A DNA stretch of 5,788 nucleotides from Planctomycetota bacterium (lineage in GTDB: Bacteria; Planctomycetota; Phycisphaerae; Phycisphaerales; SM1A02): NCBI GenBank assembly GCA_009924765.1, contig RFQW01000125.1:1-5788 (forward strand). The letters run 5' to 3'. The position numbers and the translations under genes were made by a program. The notes beneath the pieces were generated by a model. It had not been told where the DNA came from and ran no database searches. It saw only the letters and a list, made by a program, of their open reading frames with translations. This document shows positions 1 to 5,021 of the stretch, piece by piece. How positions within the stretch are numbered: position 1 is the stretch's first letter; each line of letters opens with the position of its first letter.

Positions 1-1397
1 CGCAGGTGCTCGTCGCGGGTCTTGGAGTAGGCGATCATCTCGAGCCGCGCTGGATCCACGCCGGCGCGCTCGAACCGCTTCGCAAGCGTGGCGCCCGCCC
101 CGGCGTCCCCAAGTCCCTGCGCCTTGATCAGCATGCGCGCATCCGGAATGGCCGTGAGCACGCGTGCCCATCGTGCCACCGAATCATCGCCCAGCTTCAC
201 CATGCTGTTGAAGGATCCGAAGGTGAGCGGCGCATCGGCGGCCGGCGACGCCGGTTCCGGCGCATCGGTGGGTGGCGTGTAGCAGAGGTGGCAGGGATCG
301 AGCCGCAGCAGTCGCTCGGTGCACAGATGTTCGCTGCCCGGCGGATCGGTGATGGCGTCGACCAGTCGCCAGTCGACGGTGGCCAGGCCCGTGGTGTTGA
401 GGTATCCGATGGCGCTCACGATCACCGGCGCGGGCTTGCGCGCGAGCACTTCCAGTCGTCCGCCGGCGGTGTGGCCGTTCAGTTCCAGCAGCACGTCGAT
501 GCGCTCCGACCGGATCAGGGCATCCAGTGCGTCGTCGTTCAGCGCGGCCACATCGTGCCACCGTCCGGCAAGCGAGCGCAGCCGCTGCATCATGCGATCG
601 TCCGCGGCGGGCACGGCGGTGGAGAAGGCCACCAGCTCGACGCCCTGCGGCGCGTGGCGCATGAACGCCTCGACGAAGTATCCGACCGAGTGACTTCGCA
701 GATCGCTCGAGAGGATGCCGATGCGGAGCGGTTGCGCGGCGTTCGGTGCCGCCGAGCGGGCGGGGGAGCGGGTCGAGGACGACGGGGGCACCGATGCGCC
801 GAAGGCCCGGTGCGCCGCCGCCACCGCCGCGGTGTCGGGATTCGCGTAGGTCATCAGCAGCAGCAGATTGGAGCGGAGCCCCGTGTCGCCGGGATGGCGT
901 TGCAGATGCCGCTCCAGCGTTCGGATGGCGTCGTCGGTGCGGCCGGCGCGCTCGAGCGCCACCGCGTAGTTGCCGACCAGATCGGCCCACTCGGGTTCCA
1001 GTGCCAACCCACGCTCGCCAGCCTCGATGGCCTTCGTCGAATCCTCGGCGGCCAGATAGCCGTTCACCAGGCCCATCCATGCCAGCCCGAGATTCGGTGC
1101 CATGGCGAGCGTGGTCTGCCAGATGCGGATCGCTTCCTGCACGCGGCCCGCCGACAGCAGGGCGCTGGCCAGATTGTGATGGTGGATCGGCTCGCCTGGC
1201 AGCAGTTCCACGCCGCGACGCAGGTAGTGCAGCGACTGCTCGGTGTCGCCGGCGCGCTGCAGCAGCAGGCCGAGCAGTTCGGTCGTCTCCGGATCCTTCG
1301 GTTTCATGCGCTGTCGCATGCGCACGTTCGCGATCGCCTCCTGCAGGCGGCCGGTCTCGGCATCGTGCATCGCGCGGTTCCACATGTCGCTTGGCAT
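1..1397 (-). CDS. TPR-containing O-GlcNAc transferase/SPINDLY-like glycosyltransferase, copy C (3' end outside window)
   Basis: This is the third copy of the array, open without a stop from the ATG at 1397 to the left edge (465 complete codons); by comparison with copies A and B about 110 C-terminal residues are missing. It is predicted to be a cytosolic enzyme that transfers a sugar from a nucleotide donor to Ser/Thr of proteins. Residues about 5-173 form five TPR units, for example the one starting at AWMGL (106). A Ser/Pro/Ala-rich linker (about 203-223) follows. The catalytic domain opens with LRIGILSSDLRSHSVGYF, whose H236 matches the catalytic-type His of human OGT (His498). LELNGHT (304-310), KPAPVIVSAIGY (321-332) and FGSFNSMVKLG (393-403) follow; K401 matches OGT Lys842. 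The window ends just before the GTTTTCE loop. There is no signal peptide or membrane segment. The start was chosen because MPSDMWNRAM aligns with the starts of the other two copies. Donor sugar and target are unknown. Confidence 0.9.
   Translation of the reverse strand, partial: MPSDMWNRAMHDAETGRLQEAIANVRMRQRMKPKDPETTELLGLLLQRAGDTEQSLHYLRRGVELLPGEPIHHHNLASALLSAGRVQEAIRIWQTTLAMAPNLGLAWMGLVNGYLAAEDSTKAIEAGERGLALEPEWADLVGNYAVALERAGRTDDAIRTLERHLQRHPGDTGLRSNLLLLMTYANPDTAAVAAAHRAFGASVPPSSSTRSPARSAAPNAAQPLRIGILSSDLRSHSVGYFVEAFMRHAPQGVELVAFSTAVPAADDRMMQRLRSLAGRWHDVAALNDDALDALIRSERIDVLLELNGHTAGGRLEVLARKPAPVIVSAIGYLNTTGLATVDWRLVDAITDPPGSEHLCTERLLRLDPCHLCYTPPTDAPEPASPAADAPLTFGSFNSMVKLGDDSVARWARVLTAIPDARMLIKAQGLGDAGAGATLAKRFERAGVDPARLEMIAYSKTRDEHL
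466..503 (-). repeat. 38-nt exact direct repeat, member in copy C
   Basis: This 38-nt segment is identical to 2246-2283 in copy B. It encodes the IDVLLELNGHTA part of the catalytic domain. Synonymous positions are also identical, unlike the surrounding sequence and unlike the same site in copy A. Confidence 0.85.
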
Positions 1398-1406
1398 GCG
1401 CGTGGC

Positions 1407-1412
1407 AGCGTA
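1407..1412 (-). promoter_or_regulatory. Degenerate -10-like box of copy C
   Basis: TACGCT on the minus strand is preceded by TTTCGC and lies 9 nt (GCCACGCGC) before the ATG at 1397. By position and by the TTTC...TAnnCT pattern it matches the TATACT boxes of copies A and B, but two central bases have become C and G. It could be a weakened promoter, or copy C may depend on read-through from copy B over the 34-nt gap. Again there is no Shine-Dalgarno sequence. Confidence 0.3.
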
Positions 1413-1431
1413 GCGAAAGGTGGGGGCGCGA

Positions 1432-3159
1432 CTATGCCTTGGCGGCGTGCAGCGACGCCAGTGCCGCATGCAGGCGTTGCGCGTAGGCCGGCGCATCGAG
1501 CAGCGTGGAGGCACGCAGACGATCGCGCATGCCCGTTCGCAGCGTGGCCAGCGCGGCACGGTCGTTCGCCAGGTGTGCCGCCATGCGAACGAAGTCATCG
1601 GCGTCGGATGCCACCCACTCCGGGAACCCCGCGGCGTGCAGCAGACTGGCCGACACGCGCGCGCTGTGGCGATCCCCCAGCGTGGTGACCACGGGCACGC
1701 CCATCCACAACGCCTCGCAGGTGGTGGTGGTGCCGTTGTAGGGGGTGGTGTCCAGGGCCACATGCACGCGGTTGTAAAGGGCGAGATGCGACAACTGGTC
1801 GTGCGTGTATCCCACCATCTCCACCCGATCGAGCGGCAGTCCCGCTTCGGCGAAGCGTCGTCGCAGCATCGCCTGCGTGGCGGGATCCGTCAGGCCGGTC
1901 GACTTCAGCAGCAGTCGCGAACCCGGAACCGCCCGCAGCACGCGCGCCCACAGCGCCGCGGTGCTGGGGCCGATCTTGGCCGCATTGTTGAAACTGCCGA
2001 AGGTGAAGGGCGCGTCGTCGGTGGGCATCGCCGGCACTGGCGCATCGGCGAGCGGCGTGTAGCACAGGAAGCACGGGTCGATGCGGAGCAGCCGTTCGGT
2101 GCACCACCGATCGCTTCCGGGCGGGTCGGTGATCGAATCCACGATGCGCCCGTCCACGGCCGGCAGGCCGGTGGTGTCGGGGTAACCGATGGCGGTGACG
2201 ATGGTGGGCGCCGGCTTGCGCGCGAGCGCAGGCAGTCGGTTGTCCGCGGTGTGGCCGTTCAGTTCCAGCAGCACGTCGATGCGTTCGCGGCGAATGAGCG
2301 CATCCAGCGCGGCGTCATCGAGCATGTGCACATCGTGCCACGCGTGCGCGAGTTTCTGCAGGCGCAGGCGCATGGGATCCTGATGACCATGTGCCTGGTT
2401 GGAGAAGGCGACCACCTGGGTGCCGGCAGGTGGGTGGCTGAACAGGGGCTCCACGAAAGAGCCGACCGCGTGGCCGCGCAGGTCGCTCGAGAGCACCCCC
2501 ACGCGCAGCGTTTCGCCGGCCGTGCGCGGCGGCGGGGGTTGCGGCGCGGGCATCGATGCGCCGAAGCCCTGATGCTCGCGCAGCATCGCGGCGGCATCCA
2601 CCTCGGCGTAGTGCAGCATCAGCAGCATGTTCGATCGCAGGTCGGCGGCGTCCGGGTGCGCCTGCAGGCATCGCTGCATCGAGGCGATCGCCTGATCGGT
2701 GTGGCCCGCACGCGCCAGCGCCACCGCGTGGTTGCTGCTCAGCGGCGGCCAGTCCGGAAAGTGGCGCAGGCCCTCTTCGGCGGCCTGTGCCGCGCCGCGC
2801 ACATCGGCGGTGATCAGCAGGGCGGTGGTGAGTTCCAGCCACGCGTCGCCGGAATTCGGATCAAGCGTGCAGGCGCGGCGCCAGGAAGCGATGGCTTCAT
2901 CGGGTTGCCGCGACAGCATCTGGCTTTCCGCCAGACTCCGAAGAAGCAGCGGATCGCCCGGCTGCAGTTCCGTCGCGCGCCGCAGCTGGTGCGCGGATTG
3001 CGCGTTGTCGCCCGCGCGCCGCAGCAGAACGCCCAGCAGCACCGTGGCCTCCACATCCTTCGGATGCAGTCGCTGCCGCACGCGCGCCGATTCCAGCGCC
3101 TGCTTCAGGCGGCCGCCGTCGGCGTCCTGCATGGTGCGGATCCAGAAGTCGCTTGGCAT
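1432..3159 (-). CDS. TPR-containing O-GlcNAc transferase/SPINDLY-like glycosyltransferase, copy B
   Basis: This is a complete 575-residue protein (ATG at 3159, TAG stop) of the bacterial OGT/SPINDLY group (GT41, GT-B fold), expected to be a soluble protein O-glycosyltransferase. Five 34-residue TPRs span about 4-173 (units begin near 4, 38, 72, 106 and 140), followed by a Pro-rich linker (PAPQPPPPRTAGE, 204-216). The N-terminal catalytic half starts with LRVGVLSSDLRGHAVGSF; H230 matches OGT His498. Further motifs are LELNGHTADNRLP (298-310), KPAPTIVTAIGY (315-326) and a Cys-bearing stretch DPCFLCYTP (361-369). The C-terminal half has FGSFNNAAKIG (387-397; K395 matches OGT Lys842) and DTTPYNGTTTTCEALWMG (470-487), a phosphate-binding loop of SPINDLY type. 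The frame stays open upstream to 3447, but those 96 codons overlap the end of copy A, and only MPSDFW at 3159 aligns with the paralogs. It lies 40 nt after copy A and 34 nt before copy C. Family is clear; donor (GDP-fucose or UDP-GlcNAc) and target are not. Confidence 0.93.
   Translation of the reverse strand: MPSDFWIRTMQDADGGRLKQALESARVRQRLHPKDVEATVLLGVLLRRAGDNAQSAHQLRRATELQPGDPLLLRSLAESQMLSRQPDEAIASWRRACTLDPNSGDAWLELTTALLITADVRGAAQAAEEGLRHFPDWPPLSSNHAVALARAGHTDQAIASMQRCLQAHPDAADLRSNMLLMLHYAEVDAAAMLREHQGFGASMPAPQPPPPRTAGETLRVGVLSSDLRGHAVGSFVEPLFSHPPAGTQVVAFSNQAHGHQDPMRLRLQKLAHAWHDVHMLDDAALDALIRRERIDVLLELNGHTADNRLPALARKPAPTIVTAIGYPDTTGLPAVDGRIVDSITDPPGSDRWCTERLLRIDPCFLCYTPLADAPVPAMPTDDAPFTFGSFNNAAKIGPSTAALWARVLRAVPGSRLLLKSTGLTDPATQAMLRRRFAEAGLPLDRVEMVGYTHDQLSHLALYNRVHVALDTTPYNGTTTTCEALWMGVPVVTTLGDRHSARVSASLLHAAGFPEWVASDADDFVRMAAHLANDRAALATLRTGMRDRLRASTLLDAPAYAQRLHAALASLHAAKA
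2246..2283 (-). repeat. 38-nt exact direct repeat, member in copy B
   Basis: This segment is identical over 38 nt to 466-503 in copy C and lies at the homologous codons for IDVLLELNGHTA. The matching site in copy A (near 4021-4054) differs at several bases and encodes LDVLLEFNGHS. Confidence 0.85.
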
Positions 3160-3162
3160 GGG

Positions 3163-3184
3163 CGCGGCGAGTATAGAAGCCGCG
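3163..3184. repeat. Inverted repeat flanking the copy B -10 decamer
   Basis: Two perfect 6-bp arms (3163-3168 and 3179-3184; CGCGGC and GCCGCG on the minus strand) enclose exactly the 10-nt TTCTATACTC element. They could form a small hairpin or mark a protein-binding site over the promoter. The same arms are not present before copies A or C, and short GC-rich palindromes arise easily in this composition, so it may be chance. Confidence 0.3.
3170..3175 (-). promoter_or_regulatory. Putative -10 box of copy B, leaderless arrangement
   Basis: TATACT on the minus strand lies in the 40-nt gap after copy A, 10 nt (CGCCGCGCCC) before the ATG at 3159. It sits in the same TTCTATACTC decamer (3178-3169) found before copy A. 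No good -35 hexamer appears at 16-18 bp spacing and no Shine-Dalgarno sequence precedes the ATG. Copy B may therefore have its own promoter despite the close packing of the genes. Confidence 0.55.
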
Positions 3185-3199
3185 TGTGGCCGTCCCGCG

Positions 3200-4930
3200 T
3201 CAGCGCGTGCCCGCGCAGCACGCACGCAGCGCGGCGTGCAGTTGCTGCGCGTACGCCTTGGCATCGAGCAGCGGCGACGCGCGAAGTCGATCGCGCAGGC
3301 TTGCGCGCCACTGCGACAGCGCGGCGCGGTCGGTTGCCAGCTGCGCCGCGATGCGCACGAAGTCATCCGCATCCCTGGCCACCCACGCGTCAAGTCCTGC
3401 GGCGTGCAGCAGGCTGGCGGACACGCGTGCGGCATGGCGGTCGCCAAGCGTGGTGATCACCGGCACGCCCATCCACAGTGCCTCGCATGTGGTGGTGGTG
3501 CCGTTGTACGGGAAGGTGTCCAGCGCCACATGCACGCGCGAATATGCGCGAAGATGGTCGGCGCGTGTCGGTGTCTGGCCCAGCAGCTCGATGCGCGAGG
3601 CGTCCACGCCGTGCGCGGCGAAGCGCGACAGCAGCGCCTGGCGCGGCGGCGTGTCGGCCAGCCCGGTCGACTTCACCAGCAGCCGCGAACCGGGCACCTG
3701 CGCCATCACGCGCGCCCACAGCGCCACGGCGGCGTCGCTGATCTTCAGCGCCAGATTGAAGGAACCGAAGGTGATCGGCGCGTCCGCCTCGGGCATGGCC
3801 GGTTCCACGGCGTCGCGCGGAGGCGTGTAGCACAGGAAGCATGGGTCGAGGCGCAGGAGCTGCTCCGTGCACAGGTGTTCGCTGCCCGGCGGGTCGGTGA
3901 TCGCATCCACCACGCGCCAGTCGATGGCGGGCAACCCGGTGGTGTTCGCATAGCCGATCATGGTCACGATCACGGGAGCGGGCTTGCGCGCAAGTGCGGG
4001 CAGACGGTTGCCGAACGAATGGCCGTTGAATTCCAGCAGCACATCCAGGCGTTCCCGGCGGATCAGCTGCTCCAGCGCGAGATCGTTCAGGATCTCGACC
4101 TGGTGCCATGTCTTCATGCGTGCCTGCAGTCGACGCGTGACATCGTCAGCCCATGCCGGTGTGGCGTTGCAGAAGGCCACCAGTTCGGTGCCGGCGGGCG
4201 CCTCGGCCAGCAGCGCTTCGGCGAAAAACCCCACCGAGTGACCACGCAGGTCGCTCGACAGGATGCCGATGCGCAGGGGGCGCCCGTCGATGGCGGTGGC
4301 GGCCGGAGGTTCGGGTGCGGGGAGGTGCTTCGCGAATGCCCGGTGCGCGTCGGCGACCTGCGCCGGGTCGCGCAGCAGGTAGTTCTGCGCGAACAGCATC
4401 ACCGACTGTGACTCGAAATCCTCGGGATGGCGCCGCGCATGCGACTCGGCCAGGGCCGTGGCCTCGGCGCTGCGGCCGACGCGCGTCAGCGCCTCGACAT
4501 GGCACCGCACGATCGGCGGGTTGACGGGATCCAGCGTGATGGCGCGCTCGCTTGCCACCAGCGCTTCGTCCGTGCGTTCAAGCGCCAGGTTCGCGCTGGC
4601 CAGGCCCATCCACGCACCGGCCATGTTGGGGGACAGTTCGACCGCGCGCGTGTAGGCGGCGCGCGCCTCCATGTGGCGCTTGCACGACAGCAGCGCGGTA
4701 CCGAGATTGTTGTGATGCACGGCCTGCTGGGGTTCCAGCTCCCCCGCGCGCTGCAGGTAGATGAGCGCCTGCTGCACATCGCCCGCGCGCATCAGCAGCA
4801 TGCCCACGAGTTGCGTGGCTTCCGGATCGCGCTGCTTCATCTTCAGGCGCAGCCGCGCCGCGGCGAGCGCCTCGGTCACGCGGCCCGCCTTGGCATCGGC
4901 CATCGTGCGGTTCCAGAATTCGCTCGGCAT
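3200..4930 (-). CDS. TPR-containing O-GlcNAc transferase/SPINDLY-like glycosyltransferase, copy A
   Basis: This is the first gene of the array, encoding 576 residues (ATG at 4930, TGA stop). Its architecture matches copies B and C: five TPRs at about 5-173 (for example HHNNLGTALLSCKRHMEA, 72-89), a short PAPEPPAATA linker (204-213), then a GT41-type catalytic domain. LRIGILSSDLRGHSVGFF carries H231 (OGT His498 equivalent). EFNGHSFGNRLP (300-311), KPAPVIVTMIGY (316-327), DPCFLCYTPP (362-371), FGSFNLALKIS (388-398, K396 matching OGT Lys842) and DTFPYNGTTTTCEALWMG (471-488) follow. It is predicted to be a cytosolic protein O-glycosyltransferase, with the TPR superhelix selecting targets. The frame is open back to an ATG at 5002, but those 24 codons lie in the hppA terminator and in a likely promoter, so the start at 4930, matching MPSDxW of the paralogs, is preferred. 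No Shine-Dalgarno sequence precedes it. Sugar donor and substrates cannot be read from the sequence. Confidence 0.93.
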   Translation of the reverse strand: MPSEFWNRTMADAKAGRVTEALAAARLRLKMKQRDPEATQLVGMLLMRAGDVQQALIYLQRAGELEPQQAVHHNNLGTALLSCKRHMEARAAYTRAVELSPNMAGAWMGLASANLALERTDEALVASERAITLDPVNPPIVRCHVEALTRVGRSAEATALAESHARRHPEDFESQSVMLFAQNYLLRDPAQVADAHRAFAKHLPAPEPPAATAIDGRPLRIGILSSDLRGHSVGFFAEALLAEAPAGTELVAFCNATPAWADDVTRRLQARMKTWHQVEILNDLALEQLIRRERLDVLLEFNGHSFGNRLPALARKPAPVIVTMIGYANTTGLPAIDWRVVDAITDPPGSEHLCTEQLLRLDPCFLCYTPPRDAVEPAMPEADAPITFGSFNLALKISDAAVALWARVMAQVPGSRLLVKSTGLADTPPRQALLSRFAAHGVDASRIELLGQTPTRADHLRAYSRVHVALDTFPYNGTTTTCEALWMGVPVITTLGDRHAARVSASLLHAAGLDAWVARDADDFVRIAAQLATDRAALSQWRASLRDRLRASPLLDAKAYAQQLHAALRACCAGTR

Positions 4931-4938
4931 GCGCCGTG

Positions 4939-4944
4939 AGTATA
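4939..4944 (-). promoter_or_regulatory. Putative -10 box of copy A, leaderless arrangement
   Basis: TATACT on the minus strand lies just downstream of the hppA terminator and only 8 nt (CACGGCGC) before the ATG at 4930. Transcription normally starts about 6-8 nt after a -10 box, which would place the 5' end at or next to the start codon. The 10-nt context TTCTATACTC (4947-4938) is repeated exactly before copy B. No clear -35 box is seen: the hexamer at 17-bp spacing is TTTTTC, in the terminator T-tract. No Shine-Dalgarno sequence is present. Confidence 0.6.
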
Positions 4945-4962
4945 GAAACGCCTCGCGCTCGG

Positions 4963-4995
4963 AAAAAGAAAGCGGCCCGCTCCGAGGAGCGGGCC
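4963..4995 (-). terminator. Rho-independent terminator of hppA
   Basis: On the minus strand a perfect 9-bp GC-rich stem, GGCCCGCTC paired with GAGCGGGCC around a CTCG loop (4974-4995), is followed by GC and then the T-rich run TTTCTTTTT (4971-4963). It begins 26 nt after the hppA stop and ends about 19 nt before the TATACT box of copy A. It should separate hppA transcription from the glycosyltransferase array. Confidence 0.93.
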
Positions 4996-5021
4996 ACTTC
5001 ATCAGGCAGGTTGCCCGCGAC

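Noticed and set aside
184..1383. Minus-strand 399-codon ORF starting at GTG 1383.
   Set aside because: It is out of frame with copy C, whose true frame runs open from 1397 to the left edge and matches copies A and B residue by residue. This ORF is Arg/Ala-rich and shows no family motif.
1..1397. Copy C as a broken or frameshifted pseudogene.
   Set aside because: Its frame is uninterrupted for 465 codons, with the catalytic-type His and Lys kept. It is incomplete only because the window ends.
6..1688. Long plus-strand ORF of 560 codons, with similar plus-strand ORFs of 678 codons (1420-3456) and 570 codons (2699-4411).
   Set aside because: They lie antisense to the glycosyltransferase genes, have His/Arg/Gln-rich non-protein-like composition and cross gene borders. 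Their mutual similarity follows from the sense genes being paralogs; GC-rich codon bias keeps this frame open.
3160..3447. Upstream extension of copy B by 96 codons to 3447.
   Set aside because: It would overlap the 3' end of copy A, has no TPR or catalytic similarity, and only the ATG at 3159 aligns with the paralog starts.
4931..5002. Upstream start of copy A at ATG 5002.
   Set aside because: The extra 24 codons would be read from the hppA terminator hairpin and the likely promoter; transcripts starting at the TATACT box would lack this ATG.
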